Shown here piece after piece: positions 1 through 8,760 of a stretch of DNA of 64,000 nt (its first letter is position 1; the number at the start of each line of letters is the position of its first letter). The stretch spans positions 1 through 64,000 of the forward strand of contig JAKQDH010000124.1 in assembly GCA_029558835.1 (NCBI GenBank), read 5' to 3'. The notes below the pieces were generated by a model that was given only the letters and a program-made list of their open reading frames with translations, made no database searches and had not been told where the DNA came from. This DNA is from Planctomycetota bacterium. GTDB taxonomy: Bacteria; Planctomycetota; Phycisphaerae; UBA1845. Position numbers and translations under genes: made by a program.

Positions 1-2
1 AC

Positions 3-62
3 CGTCTGGGACTGACGATCCCGCAACGGCTCCGCTACCTGGAGGAAGTCGCACAAATGTAG
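3..62 (+). CDS. C-terminal fragment of an unidentified protein
   Basis: The window opens inside a plus-strand frame that ends at a TAG at 60-62. The visible residues are RLGLTIPQRLRYLEEVAQM, which look like an amphipathic C-terminal helix. The gene begins outside the window, so neither length nor function can be judged. It is followed directly by repeat DNA. The frame could be coincidental, given only 19 residues. Confidence 0.35.
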   Translation, partial: RLGLTIPQRLRYLEEVAQM

Positions 63-140
63 TGGAAACTTCGGCCCGCCAACCCCCTTCCCGGGGTCGC
101 TAGGGCCGTTTAGGCTCGACAGGTGTCTAACTTGGGTTAG

Positions 141-247
141 CAGCCTGTTGAAGAACCCCCGCCCAGCGCCGGGACCCTCAGTGAACCGTGTGCCAGGGGC
201 GTTCTGCGTCGGCCGCGGGGGGCCGACGCTACTTCTTCAACGGGCTG
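141..247. repeat. R5 repeat copy (CCTGTTGAAGAA / TTCTTCAACGGGC ends)
   Basis: An imperfect inverted repeat. The outer arms are AGCCTGTTGAAGAA and TTCTTCAACGGGCT, and an inner palindrome GCGTCGGCC...GGCCGACGC sits around 207-227. Related copies occur at 13171-13213, 25621-25713, 35288-35452 and 53519-53633. No gene is seen in 63-454; it holds this copy and one R1 copy. Confidence 0.6.
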
Positions 248-324
248 TTAGCCGAGCGCGCGCGATTCCAGCAACTGATTGAGCCCAAACGGGTACACTG
301 GGCAGGGAGAGCAACCGACGCCCT

Positions 325-425
325 GGGGTGGCATGGCCAAGCGCTGCGCCGCCATGTTCCCAGACGGCGCGTGCGGGCGTCCCGGCAGCATGCCGGCGCT
401 TGCCTGCGGCAAGCTTGGGCACCCC
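325..425. repeat. R1 palindromic intergenic repeat, copy a
   Basis: It begins GGGGTGGCATGGCCAAGC and ends GCTTGGGCACCCC, so the ends are inverted copies of each other. An inner hairpin GCTTGCC-TGC-GGCAAGC lies at about 397-413. The element sits immediately downstream of iscX, where it could help end the isc transcript, but no U-tract follows it. Confidence 0.7.
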
Positions 426-454
426 ATCCGGGTTTCCCCTTTGCCTGGTCCCCT

Positions 455-670
455 TCAGCCCTCGGCCTCCTCCCATTCCTCCTTCCAGGCCATTTGGATG
501 CGCTCGAGCTTGGCCTCCGTGCAGGCCTTGGGGTCGCCGACGAAGTCCTCCAGTTCGCACACCCACCGGCGCAGGTCCGTGAACCGCACGCTGAGCGGGT
601 CTACATCGGGGAACCGTCGATTCAGGGCCAGGGCGATGTCCTCATGGCTGTCCCAGGTCAACTCCTTCAT
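455..670 (-). CDS. iscX: IscX (YfhJ) Fe-S assembly protein
   Basis: A 71-residue acidic protein, the small last gene of ISC operons. IscX binds IscS and iron and tunes cluster assembly. The family signature is plain: a start of the form K-x-LTW, the block DVDPLSVRFTDLRRWVCELE, and an acidic C-terminus. Length matches the family (about 66 residues). The start at 670 was chosen because the longer upstream reading is low-complexity repeat translation. It lies 140 nt downstream of fdx, separated by a 27-bp direct repeat (717-770), and ends the operon. Confidence 0.93.
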   Translation of the reverse strand: MKELTWDSHEDIALALNRRFPDVDPLSVRFTDLRRWVCELEDFVGDPKACTEAKLERIQMAWKEEWEEAEG

Positions 671-716
671 GGCATTGCTCCGCGCTCGCCGTAGATCGCG
701 TCGGCCACAGCCCGCC

Positions 717-770
717 GACTGTCGCCTCGTGTCGCACTCCTCCGACTGTCGCCTCTCGTCGCACTCCGCC
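717..770. repeat. Direct repeat, 27 bp x 2
   Basis: Two adjacent 27-nt units start with GACTGTCGCCTC and differ at a few positions. They lie in the short gap between fdx and iscX, upstream of the iscX start. No function is evident; they resemble the other small tandem duplications in this window. Confidence 0.6.
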
Positions 771-810
771 GCTCGCCGTTCCCCACACGGGTGGACCCAT
801 CCCGCGTGAT

Positions 811-1260
811 TCACCTGCCCCCCGCTTCCTCCCTCTTGCCTCTTGCCTCTTCCCTCTTGCCTTCCTGGATGAGATTCCGGTTCCACTCCGGGACTTCCAC
901 GACCAAGTCACACGTCCCGTCGGGCACGCTCTGGCAGGCCAAACGGCTCTGCGGTCCGACACCGGGTGCGTTATCAAGCTGGTCCAGCTCGGCATCGCTC
1001 GGCTCGGGCAGGCTGCGGCTGCCTTCGCGCACGAGGCAGTGGCAGGTCGAGCAGGCACACACGCCGCCGCACGCGTGGTCGAGCTCGACGCCATGCGCCA
1101 GCGCGATCTCCAGGATGCTGCCCGGCAGGCCCTCCGCGCTGTACGGAATGCGCTCCGGGTCCACCTCTACCGCAACATTGATGGGCAGAAACGTGATGCG
1201 GTACCGCCGCATCGGCCGTGCCACCTCAGTCTGCCGGATGTAGGGATTGATTCCGCCCAT
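811..1260 (-). CDS. fdx: 2Fe-2S ferredoxin of the ISC system
   Basis: Adrenodoxin-type [2Fe-2S] ferredoxin, the electron donor in ISC assembly. The cluster ligands are C64, C70, C73 and C109 (CX5CX2C ... RLACQ), the arrangement of ISC ferredoxins. The start at 1260 has GAGGAG upstream. The native fold seems to end near residue 131 (WNRNLIQ). The remaining tail is Lys/Arg/Glu/Gly-rich and encoded by a 7-nt tandem array at 833-860, so the stop codon lies beyond a repeat. It follows hscA after a 395-nt repeat-filled gap, unusually wide inside an operon. Confidence 0.93.
   Translation of the reverse strand: MGGINPYIRQTEVARPMRRYRITFLPINVAVEVDPERIPYSAEGLPGSILEIALAHGVELDHACGGVCACSTCHCLVREGSRSLPEPSDAELDQLDNAPGVGPQSRLACQSVPDGTCDLVVEVPEWNRNLIQEGKREEARGKREEAGGR
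833..860. repeat. R3 heptamer array, CTCTTGC type
   Basis: Four exact-register 7-nt units: CTCTTGC, CTCTTGC, CTCTTCC, CTCTTGC. The array lies within the reading frame of fdx and encodes its Lys/Arg/Glu-rich C-terminal tail. It shares the 7-nt period, but not the sequence, of arrays near 1593, 18413, 43515-43600 and 45406. Confidence 0.75.
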
Positions 1261-1308
1261 GCAGTGCTCTCCTCGTGAGCGTGCCGTGCCTCCCCCCGAC
1301 TACGGCCG

Positions 1309-1530
1309 CCAGGGAGCAGATGCCTGTGCTGCAAACACATGACCGCGGTTCATCAGTCCCCCAGGTCCGCAGTACGTGTTTAGCGCATGCGGGCACCGGG
1401 GTGCCTTGCTTTCCCGCGACCGCAGTCGCGGGTAAGCATGTTCTTACGCCCGACCACATGCCCACCCCCGCCTGCGGCGGGTGAGGGCATGGCACCCACG
1501 CTAAACACGTACGGTCCGCAGGACCTGGGC
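1309..1530. repeat. R2 compound palindromic repeat, copy a
   Basis: Nested inverted repeats. The outer pair is CCCAGGTCCGCAG near 1360 and GGTCCGCAGGACCTGGG near 1513. Inside are TACGTGTTTAGCG / CGCTAAACACGTA, then CGCGACCGCAGTCGCGGG with AAGCATG, then a GCCTGCGGCGGG module. It fills most of the 395-nt gap between hscA and fdx. Related DNA occurs at 8558-8750, 13317-13352 and 58618-58717. Confidence 0.7.
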
Positions 1531-1539
1531 GACCCTCGA

Positions 1540-1623
1540 AAACAGAATGATGAATGCAGAATGCAGAAAGTGGCGCGGGCTGCGCGTGTCCTTTCTGCAT
1601 TCTCAATTCTGCCTTCTGCATTC
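1540..1623. repeat. R3 heptamer hairpin, TTCTGCN type, copy a
   Basis: Left arm GAATGCAGAAAG (1559-1570) is perfectly complementary to CTTTCTGCATTC (1591-1602) across a 20-nt loop. The right arm continues as 7-nt units TTCTGCA, TTCTCAA, TTCTGCC, TTCTGCA to 1623. It lies just downstream of the hscA stop, so it may stabilise or punctuate the isc mRNA. That role is inference. Confidence 0.75.
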
Positions 1624-1655
1624 GTCGCTCGCCGTCCCGGCAGGGCGAACACCCG

Positions 1656-3497
1656 CTACGTCGCGGCGCTGTCCTCGCGCAACGATGCCGCGACGGCCAA
1701 CTCCGCCAGGCGCACCGTGGACTGGTTGAAGCGCTCGCGGCGCCCATTCAGGACGGCCGGGTCGGCGCACGTCTCCGCCAGCGCCCGCAGCTCCGCCAGG
1801 TCAGCCGCCAGTCGCTCCCGCTCGGGCGTCTCCAGCAGGTGCCCGAAACGCCGCAGCATCTGCTCAGCTTTGTTCAGATCAAATTGGAGCGTCGTCCGCA
1901 CGTCGATCAGGTGGTGGGCGGCCATGTCCTGCCGCGCGAACTGCACCGACTCCCTGGCCATCCGGCGCACCTCGTCGCGTGTCAGACCGTGCGAGGGTAC
2001 GATCTGCACGCTTGCAATCTTGCCGCTGCGCTGCTCGCGCGCGGAGACGTTCAGGATGCCGTTCTGGTCGATGAGGAACGTCACCTCGATCTTGGGGATG
2101 CCGGCCGGCATCGGCGGTATGCCGCTCAAGTCGAACACGCCGAGAGACCGGCAGTCCTTCGCCAGCTCCCGCTCCCCCTGCAACACGTTGATGCGCACGT
2201 TGACCTGTCCGTCCTGGAACGTGGTGAACGTCTCGGTAGCCTGGCACGGTACCCGCATGTTCGCGGGAATCAGCTTGCTCATTGCTCCGCCGAGCGTCTC
2301 GATGCCGAGCGACAACGGCGTAACATCAAGCAGCAGCATGTCCTGCTGCACGCCGGCCAGGATGGCGCCCTGCATGGCCGCCCCCAGCGCGACGACCTGT
2401 TCGGGGTTCAGCGCGGTGTACGGACTGCGTCCGAAGACCTCGGCCACCCGGCGGCGCACCAGCGGTACCCGCGTTGAGCCCCCCACCAGCACCACTTGGT
2501 CGATGTCCGCCGGCGTAAGCCGTCCCGCCGCCAACGCCCGTCCGCAGGCCGCGATCGTCCGCTCGACCAGCGGGGTAATCAGGCCCTCAAACTCGTCCCG
2601 CGTCAGCGTCCGCCGGTACACCCGCCCGCGTCCCAGCGCGATCTCCACCGGCGCGCTCTCCTGGTCGCTGAGGCGCATCTTGATCTGCTCGGACAGCGTG
2701 CGCAATTGCTGCCGGATCGTCGGCACGTTCAGGTCAACGTCAAACTCCGCGCGAATCTCCTGGATGAAGAGGTCGATCAGCGTCCGGTCGAAGTCGTCGC
2801 CGCCGAGATGGGTGTCCCCGTTGGTCGCCTTGACCTCGAAGACGCCCCCTTCCAGACGCAGGATGGAGATGTCGAACGTCCCGCCGCCCAGGTCATACAC
2901 GGCCACCGTCGCCCGCTCGCGACGCTGCAGGCCGTAGGCGAGGGCCGCAGCCGTGGGCTCGTTCACGATCCGCACCACGTCCAGCCCCGCAATCACGCCG
3001 GCGTCCCGCGTGGCCTGCCGCTGCGCGTCATCGAACTGGGCGGGCACCGTAATCACCGCCCGCTGCACCGGTCGCCCGAAGTGTCGCTCCGCACGCTCCT
3101 TCAACTCCCGCAGGATCAGGGCGCTCAGCTCCGGCGGCGTGAACGCCTGCGCGCCGATCAGTACGGCCGCCACGTCGCGCTCGCCGGTCGCCGGGTGCGG
3201 GCCGACGCGGTACGACAGGTGCCGCGCCTCGTCCGTCAGCTCGGCGCAGCCTTTGCCCATGAGGCGCTTGACGGAGTAGACGGTCGTCAGCGGCCTTTCG
3301 ACGGCGTGCGCGCGGGCCTCCCGCCCCAGCGTGCGGACCCGCCCTTGATCGTCAAAGCCGATGACCGAGGGCAGGAGCACGTCATCCGGGCCGCCGGGAC
3401 CCGCGATCAGGTGTGGACCCGCCTCGTCCGCGTAAGCGACAAGCGAGTTGGTGGTACCCAGGTCGATGCCGACGATGATGTCGCTCGGATCGGTCAT
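1656..3497 (-). CDS. hscA: HscA, Hsp70-type Fe-S assembly chaperone
   Basis: A 613-residue Hsp70 paralogue that acts on IscU during cluster transfer (E. coli HscA has 616 residues). The nucleotide-binding motifs are DLGTTNS at 12-18, the [12 protein letters not shown] block at 179-190 and [10 protein letters not shown] at 202-211. The substrate-binding domain follows a [14 protein letters not shown] linker. The assignment to HscA rather than DnaK rests on size, the shortened C-terminal lid, and the position after hscB in an isc operon. It overlaps hscB by 4 nt (3494-3497), which suggests coupled translation. The partner motif LPPVK is present in the IscU encoded here. Confidence 0.96.
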   Translation of the reverse strand: MTDPSDIIVGIDLGTTNSLVAYADEAGPHLIAGPGGPDDVLLPSVIGFDDQGRVRTLGREARAHAVERPLTTVYSVKRLMGKGCAELTDEARHLSYRVGPHPATGERDVAAVLIGAQAFTPPELSALILRELKERAERHFGRPVQRAVITVPAQFDDAQRQATRDAGVIAGLDVVRIVNEPTAAALAYGLQRRERATVAVYDLGGGTFDISILRLEGGVFEVKATNGDTHLGGDDFDRTLIDLFIQEIRAEFDVDLNVPTIRQQLRTLSEQIKMRLSDQESAPVEIALGRGRVYRRTLTRDEFEGLITPLVERTIAACGRALAAGRLTPADIDQVVLVGGSTRVPLVRRRVAEVFGRSPYTALNPEQVVALGAAMQGAILAGVQQDMLLLDVTPLSLGIETLGGAMSKLIPANMRVPCQATETFTTFQDGQVNVRINVLQGERELAKDCRSLGVFDLSGIPPMPAGIPKIEVTFLIDQNGILNVSAREQRSGKIASVQIVPSHGLTRDEVRRMARESVQFARQDMAAHHLIDVRTTLQFDLNKAEQMLRRFGHLLETPERERLAADLAELRALAETCADPAVLNGRRERFNQSTVRLAELAVAASLREDSAAT

Positions 3498-4141
3498 GGC
3501 TTGGGGGTCGCGGGCGCCAGCGGGTCCGGCGTCGACTCAGCCAGCAGGTTGTCCCAGTATTTCATGGCGTTGAGGCGCAAGCGCAGCTCCCGGCGGTGCC
3601 CGGCATCGGCCGCGCAGGCCCCCTCCGCCAGCGGGGCGATGCGGCGCAGGTTCTCCTCCCGCTGGGAACCGATGGTCGCCCGCAGCCGCTCCAGCTCGGC
3701 CTCGTCGTGGCGTTCCTTCGCCTCCGTAATCTGCTCCCGCAGGACCAGCACCTCGCGCAGCAACTCCCCCGGTACCCCGCGTTCCTGCCCGGCCGTCGGA
3801 CCGCCGGCCAGGTCGAGCAGGTACGACGCCCTGCGGACCGGGTCCAACAGCACCGCCACGGCATTGTTAACCTCAGCGCTGAGCCGCGTGGCCAGCCGCC
3901 GCACTTCCTCCGGCGCCTCCGCGAAGCGATCCGGGTGAATGTAGCGCGCCAGCCCCAGGCAGACGCCGTGCAACTGCTCTTCGTCAAGATCGTACCGGCG
4001 GTCCAGCCCCAGCAGCGTGAAGTAGTCCACCGACTCCGGCACCGGATAAAGCTGCCGGCAGCCGGTGCAGACCATGGGGAAATCCAGATGGGCTTCACAC
4101 TCGGTACAGCGGGTAGGCACGGTGCGTGCGTCGTCGGTCAT
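3494..4141 (-). CDS. hscB: HscB, J-domain co-chaperone
   Basis: A 215-residue co-chaperone that stimulates HscA ATPase and delivers IscU. An N-terminal CxxC...CxxC pair (C12, C15, C25, C28) could bind zinc, as in eukaryotic and some bacterial HscB. The J-domain follows, with HPD at 69-71, and then a C-terminal helical domain for IscU. I chose the ATG at 4141; an upstream GTG at 4183 would add 14 residues without family support. It overlaps hscA by 4 nt and lies 66 nt downstream of the iscA stop. Confidence 0.95.
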   Translation of the reverse strand: MTDDARTVPTRCTECEAHLDFPMVCTGCRQLYPVPESVDYFTLLGLDRRYDLDEEQLHGVCLGLARYIHPDRFAEAPEEVRRLATRLSAEVNNAVAVLLDPVRRASYLLDLAGGPTAGQERGVPGELLREVLVLREQITEAKERHDEAELERLRATIGSQREENLRRIAPLAEGACAADAGHRRELRLRLNAMKYWDNLLAESTPDPLAPATPKP

Positions 4142-4207
4142 AAGGAACTCGCCGGCGGCTTGGCTGGTCCGCCCGAACCCCACCCCACCCTCGGCCCCCG
4201 CGGCACT

Positions 4208-4552
4208 CTACACCGCGAAGCTGGAGCCGCAACCGCAAGAACTGCTGGCGTTGGGGTTGCTGAACACAAACCCCCTGCCCATCAGTTCGTCCTTGAAGTC
4301 AATCGTCGTTCCGTCCAGGTAGATCTGGCTCTTGGGGTCGCAGATCACCTCGATATCGTTCGCGACCCACGACTCATCGTCCTCACCCTTGACCTCCGTC
4401 AGGTCGAGGCTGTAGGTGAACCCGCTGCACCCGCCCCCCTTGATACCCACGCGCAGGTACATCTTCTTGCGCGTGCCGTCCGGGCCGGGCGGGGCGTGTT
4501 GGGCAATGATCTGGGCCACCTCGCGGGCGGCACGTTCCGTAAGCTGCACCAT
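4208..4552 (-). CDS. iscA: IscA A-type Fe-S carrier
   Basis: A 114-residue HesB/IscA-type carrier that passes iron or clusters to apo-proteins. The three conserved cysteines are C42 (GGGCSGF), C106 and C108 (CGCG). The start at 4552 matches the beginning of the fold (VQLTERAAREV); upstream in-frame residues read through a purine-rich intergenic hairpin and were excluded. The gene lies in the expected place between iscU and hscB. Confidence 0.95.
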   Translation of the reverse strand: MVQLTERAAREVAQIIAQHAPPGPDGTRKKMYLRVGIKGGGCSGFTYSLDLTEVKGEDDESWVANDIEVICDPKSQIYLDGTTIDFKDELMGRGFVFSNPNASSSCGCGSSFAV

Positions 4553-4777
4553 CGAGCACTCTCCCACTGCGAATCCCTGACCCAACCCCACAATGCCGGT
4601 TTTCCCCTCCATACCCCCCCTTCCAGGGAAAGGGGCGGGGGTGAGGGTCAAGGCGGTGCCTCACCGCCCGGCGTTGCGTCGCCGCGGCACTCCTCCCCCA
4701 CTCTGCTCCATGCCGCACCGGGGCCGGCGCTCCACCGTCCCCCGCGGCGCCAACTCCTGCTGCCCGCGCTGAGTCGG

Positions 4778-5206
4778 TCAGACTTTCTGGGGCTGCGGGG
4801 TCGGTTCCGGCACGGCATCCGCCCCCCCGGCTTTCTTGCGCTGTACGTCGGCAATGGCCGCCCGGATCGCGTCCTCCGCCAGCACGCTGCAGTGGATCTT
4901 CACCGGCGGCAGGGACAACTCCTTCACGATGTCGGTGTTCCTGATCTGCAGGGCCTCATCGAGCGTCTTGCCCTTCAGCCATTCCGTCGCCAGCGAGCTG
5001 CTCGCGATGGCGCTGCCACAGCCGAACGTCTTGAACTTGGCGTCCACGACACGGTCGTCGTCGTCCACCATGATCTGCAGCTTCATCACGTCGCCGCACT
5101 CCGGCGCCCCGACGATCCCCGTGCCCACGTTGGGCAGGTTCTTATCAAGCGCGCCCACGTTGCGCGGGTTCTGATAATGGTCCACGATCTTATCGCTATA
5201 TGCCAT
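4778..5206 (-). CDS. iscU: IscU Fe-S scaffold
   Basis: A 142-residue scaffold on which IscS and ferredoxin build the cluster. The ligand cysteines are C37, C63 and C106, numbered as in E. coli IscU. The HscA-recognition motif LPPVK is at 99-103, which supports a working HscA/HscB pair. The C-terminus carries a short Pro/Gln-rich extension. The start at 5206 gives the canonical MAYSDKIVDHY. It begins 18 nt after the iscS stop. Confidence 0.97.
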   Translation of the reverse strand: MAYSDKIVDHYQNPRNVGALDKNLPNVGTGIVGAPECGDVMKLQIMVDDDDRVVDAKFKTFGCGSAIASSSLATEWLKGKTLDEALQIRNTDIVKELSLPPVKIHCSVLAEDAIRAAIADVQRKKAGGADAVPEPTPQPQKV

Positions 5207-5223
5207 CTGGCTCTGCTCCTGCG

Positions 5224-6438
5224 TCAGTGGCCGGCCCACTGCACCGTGCTGAGGTCAATGCCCGCCTCCGCCATCTCCTGGAGCGGGCTCATCGACCGCA
5301 GATGATTGACGGCCGCCACCACCCGCTCCGCAGTATAGTCGATGTCCTCCGTCGTGTTGAAACGCCCCAGCGAGAAACGGATCGAGCTGTGGGCGAGGTC
5401 GTCGCCCACGCCGATCCCCTTCAACACGTAGCTGGGCTCCAGCGAGGCGCTGGTACAGGCACTGCCGCTGCTGACCGCGATGTCGTTGAAGCCCATCATC
5501 AGGCTCTCGCCCTCCACGTACAGAAAACTGACGTTCAGCGTGTTGGGCAGGCGATGTTCGACGTTGCCGTTGAGCACGATCCCGGTGAGCCGTTCGCTCA
5601 GCCCCGCCCACAGGCGGTCCCGCAAACCCGCCAGGCGGGCACTCTCCGCGGGCATCTCGCCCAGCGCGATCTCCGCGGCCGCACCCAGTCCAACGATGCC
5701 GGGCACATTCAGAGTCCCGCTCCGCATGCCCCGCTCGTGTCCGCCGCCGTATTGAAGCGGCTGCAACCGCACGCGTGGGTTCCGGCGTCGCACGTACAAC
5801 GCCCCGATGCCCTTGGGCCCGTAGATCTTGTGCCCCGACAGACTCAACAGGTCGATGCCCATCACCTCCACGTCGATGGGCACCTTGCCGAATGCCTGCG
5901 TGGCGTCGGTGTGGAACAGGACCCCGCGCTCCTTACACGCCGCGCCGATTTCCCCGAGCGGGTTCAGCGTGCCGATCTCGTTGTTCGCCACCATGAGCGA
6001 CACCAGGATCGTGTCGTCCCGCAACACCTGTCGCACCTGTTCGACACTCACTCGCCCGGTACGGTCCGGCGTCAGGAAAGTGACCTCGTAGCCGTTCTGG
6101 GCCAGGTAGTGGCACGGGTCGATGACGGCCTTGTGCTCGATGAGGGAGGTCACCACGTGTTTCCCGCGGTCCGCGTACATGCGGGCCGCACCCAGGATGG
6201 CGAGGTTGTCGCTCTCCGTGGCGCCGCTCGTCCAGATGATCTCCTTGGGGTCGGCATGGATGGCCGTCGCCACCTGGGCGCGGCCCTTCTCGACTGCTTC
6301 CTCGGCCTCCCAGCCGAAACGGTGGCTACGACTGGCCGCGTTGCCGAACTTATCCTGCAAGTAAGGCAGCATCGCCTCCAGCACGCGCGGATCCAGCGGC
6401 GTCGTGGCGTTGTTATCCAGATATACGAAGCGGCTCAT
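5224..6438 (-). CDS. iscS: IscS cysteine desulfurase
   Basis: A 404-residue PLP enzyme that takes sulfur from cysteine for Fe-S clusters and probably tRNA thiolation. The PLP lysine is in [11 protein letters not shown]. The catalytic cysteine is C328 in [13 protein letters not shown]. Both the length and C328 match E. coli IscS, and the C-terminus ([12 protein letters not shown]) is also of that type, the segment that docks IscU. GGAGG lies 7 nt before the ATG at 6438. It overlaps iscR by 4 nt (ATGA). Confidence 0.97.
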   Translation of the reverse strand: MSRFVYLDNNATTPLDPRVLEAMLPYLQDKFGNAASRSHRFGWEAEEAVEKGRAQVATAIHADPKEIIWTSGATESDNLAILGAARMYADRGKHVVTSLIEHKAVIDPCHYLAQNGYEVTFLTPDRTGRVSVEQVRQVLRDDTILVSLMVANNEIGTLNPLGEIGAACKERGVLFHTDATQAFGKVPIDVEVMGIDLLSLSGHKIYGPKGIGALYVRRRNPRVRLQPLQYGGGHERGMRSGTLNVPGIVGLGAAAEIALGEMPAESARLAGLRDRLWAGLSERLTGIVLNGNVEHRLPNTLNVSFLYVEGESLMMGFNDIAVSSGSACTSASLEPSYVLKGIGVGDDLAHSSIRFSLGRFNTTEDIDYTAERVVAAVNHLRSMSPLQEMAEAGIDLSTVQWAGH

Positions 6439-6929
6439 ATGACCACCTCCGTGATCGATGCCGGCGGGCACGCCTCCGCCGCCGGTTCCTCCCTGATCAA
6501 CGGGGGTGCCGGCCCGTTCCCGTTGGCCAGCTCCGCCAAGGTGACGGTACAAAGAAACTCCTTGACGCGCTCATGAATCCGCCGGACCGGCCCGCGCACG
6601 GGGCAGAACCCCTGGCGAACGCAAGCGTCGATCCCGTCTTCCGCCGGCTCCATGCAGCGGACCAACTGGTAAGGACCTTCCGTTGCCACAATCAGGTCGT
6701 GCAGTGTGATCTGCTCCGCCGGCCGCGCCAGCCGGTAGCCGCCATGCGCCCCGCGGGTGCTGGCAACCACCCCGGCCCGAGTCAGCGTCTTGAGGATGTT
6801 CGTGATCAGCGGCAACGGCAGACGATACCGGGTTGCGATTTCCCGTGCGCTGGACACCTTCCCCGGATGCCGCGACAGATGCAGAGCGGCGTTCAGTGCG
6901 TAATCCGTCCTCTTCGTGAGAGTTAGCAT
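6435..6929 (-). CDS. iscR: IscR, Rrf2-family Fe-S sensing repressor
   Basis: A 164-residue regulator. An N-terminal winged helix spans about 1-75 ([14 protein letters not shown] ... GGYRLARP). The cluster region has C92, C103, C109 and a possible His119 ligand, comparable to C92/C98/C104/H107 of E. coli IscR but with wider spacing. In the known system [2Fe-2S]-IscR represses its own operon, and the apo form acts on other promoters. As first gene of the operon next to a palindromic promoter, autoregulation is likely. The C-terminal 30 residues are Pro/Glu-rich and poorly conserved. Confidence 0.93.
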   Translation of the reverse strand: MLTLTKRTDYALNAALHLSRHPGKVSSAREIATRYRLPLPLITNILKTLTRAGVVASTRGAHGGYRLARPAEQITLHDLIVATEGPYQLVRCMEPAEDGIDACVRQGFCPVRGPVRRIHERVKEFLCTVTLAELANGNGPAPPLIREEPAAEACPPASITEVVI

Positions 6930-6985
6930 GCGCTCACCCCGTTTCCGATGTCTGCATCATCGCCAAGTCCAAGCTCCCCTACACC

Positions 6986-7016
6986 AGTATTTAGCACCTA
7001 AAACATACTAATTCAA
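6986..7016 (-). promoter_or_regulatory. isc promoter with overlapping palindrome
   Basis: On the minus strand TTGAAT (7016-7011) and TAAATA (6993-6988) are separated by 17 nt, a good sigma-70 pair. The spacer and -10 overlap TTTAG-GTG-CTAAA, a dyad flanked by AGTA/TACT. AT-rich dyads of this kind are what Rrf2/IscR proteins bind, although this one does not match the E. coli type-1 consensus letter for letter. The A+T content stands out from the surrounding DNA. Confidence 0.6.
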
Positions 7017-7462
7017 GGCCCTAGTAGGGCCCCGTCCAGGATACCCGCAAGCCGAGGCCATCCCAGCACATATCGACCGGGTTGCCACCCCCTGGGCAGG
7101 AGCCTCCTTGCGTTTGATCGCGAGTGCCAATCAGGACGTAAAGCGTTTTGGAACAATGGGTTACGGCTACCCAACCACGCTGCGTCCATTCGCGAAGACC
7201 CCGCGCGAACCGCATCCCGCTGGCTGGCGTACTAGGAGTGAAAGCAGAACCTCCTTCCCAATCACGTACCCTGGACGCTTCGTTCCTCCAACGACACCCG
7301 GGTGGCCCGAAAAGGCCGCCCGGGTGTGTGGTTTCTACGGCCAACCGCCCGCCGAACATGTGTCACGATACATTTACACCAGTGTGACTGATGTCAGGTG
7401 GCTCCCCGCCGGGCACCGAGTACTCTTCACCGACGGCGTGGGTGAAGGCGCCACGAGTCTGG
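7017..7462. other. Intergenic region between isc and opp operons
   Basis: 446 nt without a gene I can support. A hairpin GGCCCT-AGT-AGGGCC lies at 7017-7031, just upstream of the isc promoter. A strong hairpin with ACACCCGGG/CCCGGGTGT arms spans 7294-7327; it lies downstream of the last opp gene. A 112-codon minus-strand frame covers most of it but has no recognisable features. Confidence 0.4.
7294..7327. terminator. Strong GC hairpin, possible terminator of the opp operon
   Basis: ACACCCGGGTGGCC pairs with GGCCGCCCGGGTGT around a short CGAAAA loop. It lies 136 nt beyond the oppD stop in the direction of transcription. No U-tract follows on the minus strand, so if it terminates transcription it is not a textbook intrinsic terminator. 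Confidence 0.4.
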
Positions 7463-8551
7463 TCAGGCTTCCCAGCAGGCGACGAAGTGCTCCGACCCTT
7501 GTTGGCGGAGCACTGGACGCCCGGAGGGCTCGTCGGGGTGGATCTCGACGCAGCGACTTAGAACACGCTCGCCGAAGGCCGAGTCAGCGCGGATTGACGG
7601 CGCTGCGCCGCGTTCGGCGCGCTCGACCGAGAGGCAGCAGCGAGGGTGAAACGGGCAGCCCGCGACCGGCCGACGCGGATTGGGGACCTGGCCCGGGATC
7701 GCCTCCAATCGTGTCCGGACGCCGCCCATGCGTGGTACGCACTTGAGCAGACCCTGCGTGTAGGGATGCAGCGGATTGGCGAACAGCTCGGGCGTCGGGG
7801 CGTGCTCGACGACCGTCCCGGCGTACATCACGTAGACGCAGTCGGCCGTCTGCGCCACCACGCCGAGGTCGTGCGTGATGAGCACGATGCTCAGGCCGAG
7901 CTTCACCTGCGCCTGCCGCAGTAGGTCGAGGATGCTCGCCTGGATCGTTACGTCCAGCGCCGTCGTCGGCTCATCGGCCAGCAGCAGCGCCGGCCGACCG
8001 CACAACGCCATCGCGATCATCACCCGCTGGCGCATGCCTCCGGACAGCTCATGCGGATACTGCTTCACGCGCTGCTCGGGCGACGGCACCTCGACCTCGC
8101 GCAGCGCCTCGATGGCCGCGTCGCGCGCCGCCCGGCCGCGCACGCCCTGATGCAGCGCAATCGTCTCGGCAAGCTGCTCTCCGATCGTGTACACCGGGTT
8201 GAGCGCCGACATCGGCTCCTGGAAGACCATGCCGATCCGCCGGCCCCGGACGCTCTGCATTTCGCGTTCGCTCAGCCGCGTTAGCTCCAGCGGCTCCGCC
8301 TGCGGCTCGGGCCGGAAGCGGATCGAGCCGGCCTCGATGCGCGCCGGCGGCTCCGACAGCAGGCGCATGATTGTCAGCGCACTCACACTCTTGCCGCACC
8401 CGCTCTCGCCGACGAGCGCCACGGTCTTCCCCCGCGGCACCGACCACGACACGCCGTCCACCGCCAGGAACCGCCCGCCCTCCACGGCAAACGAGACCCG
8501 CAGGTCGTGCACTTCAAGTACGTGGTCGCTGTTCAACGACATAACCTTCAT
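7463..8551 (-). CDS. Oligopeptide/dipeptide ABC transporter ATPase (OppD type)
   Basis: A 362-residue ABC ATPase driving peptide uptake. It has Walker A GESGCGKS, signature LSGGM, Walker [13 protein letters not shown] and the switch His in LITHDLG. The C-terminal oligopeptide-transporter extension is present ([15 protein letters not shown], whose cysteines are typical of OppD/DppD). The start at 8551 was chosen because upstream in-frame sequence is R2 repeat DNA. It is the last gene of the cluster, and no OppF-type second ATPase is present in the window. Confidence 0.93.
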   Translation of the reverse strand: MKVMSLNSDHVLEVHDLRVSFAVEGGRFLAVDGVSWSVPRGKTVALVGESGCGKSVSALTIMRLLSEPPARIEAGSIRFRPEPQAEPLELTRLSEREMQSVRGRRIGMVFQEPMSALNPVYTIGEQLAETIALHQGVRGRAARDAAIEALREVEVPSPEQRVKQYPHELSGGMRQRVMIAMALCGRPALLLADEPTTALDVTIQASILDLLRQAQVKLGLSIVLITHDLGVVAQTADCVYVMYAGTVVEHAPTPELFANPLHPYTQGLLKCVPRMGGVRTRLEAIPGQVPNPRRPVAGCPFHPRCCLSVERAERGAAPSIRADSAFGERVLSRCVEIHPDEPSGRPVLRQQGSEHFVACWEA

Positions 8552-8557
8552 TCTGCC

Positions 8558-8750
8558 GGGTGCCATGCCCTCCCCCGCCGCGCACGTGCTTCGCGTGTCA
8601 GTCCGGAGCGGGTGCCATGCTTTCCCGCGACAGCAGTCGCGGGTAAGCATGTTCTGGGGAGCAGAGCACAGGCTCAGCTATCATCAGTCCCCCAGGTCCA
8701 AAGGACCTGGGCCACCCGTCCGCGACAGCAGTCGCGGGTAAGCACGGCAC
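8558..8750. repeat. R2 compound repeat, copy b
   Basis: It contains GGGTGCCATGC modules, two CGCGACAGCAGTCGCGGG hairpins each followed by TAAGCA, and CCCAGGTCCAAAGGACCTGGG. It fills the gap between the oppC and oppD genes, so the opp mRNA would carry several stable hairpins here. Confidence 0.7.
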
Positions 8751-8760
8751 TCGGGCGACG

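Noticed and set aside
188..694. Plus-strand open frames over repeats and opposite iscX
   Set aside because: They cover R5/R1 repeats and the antisense of iscX, with no start signal or domain.
8552..8650. N-terminal extension of OppD upstream of 8551
   Set aside because: The residues come from R2 repeat DNA and precede the normal start of the ATPase fold.
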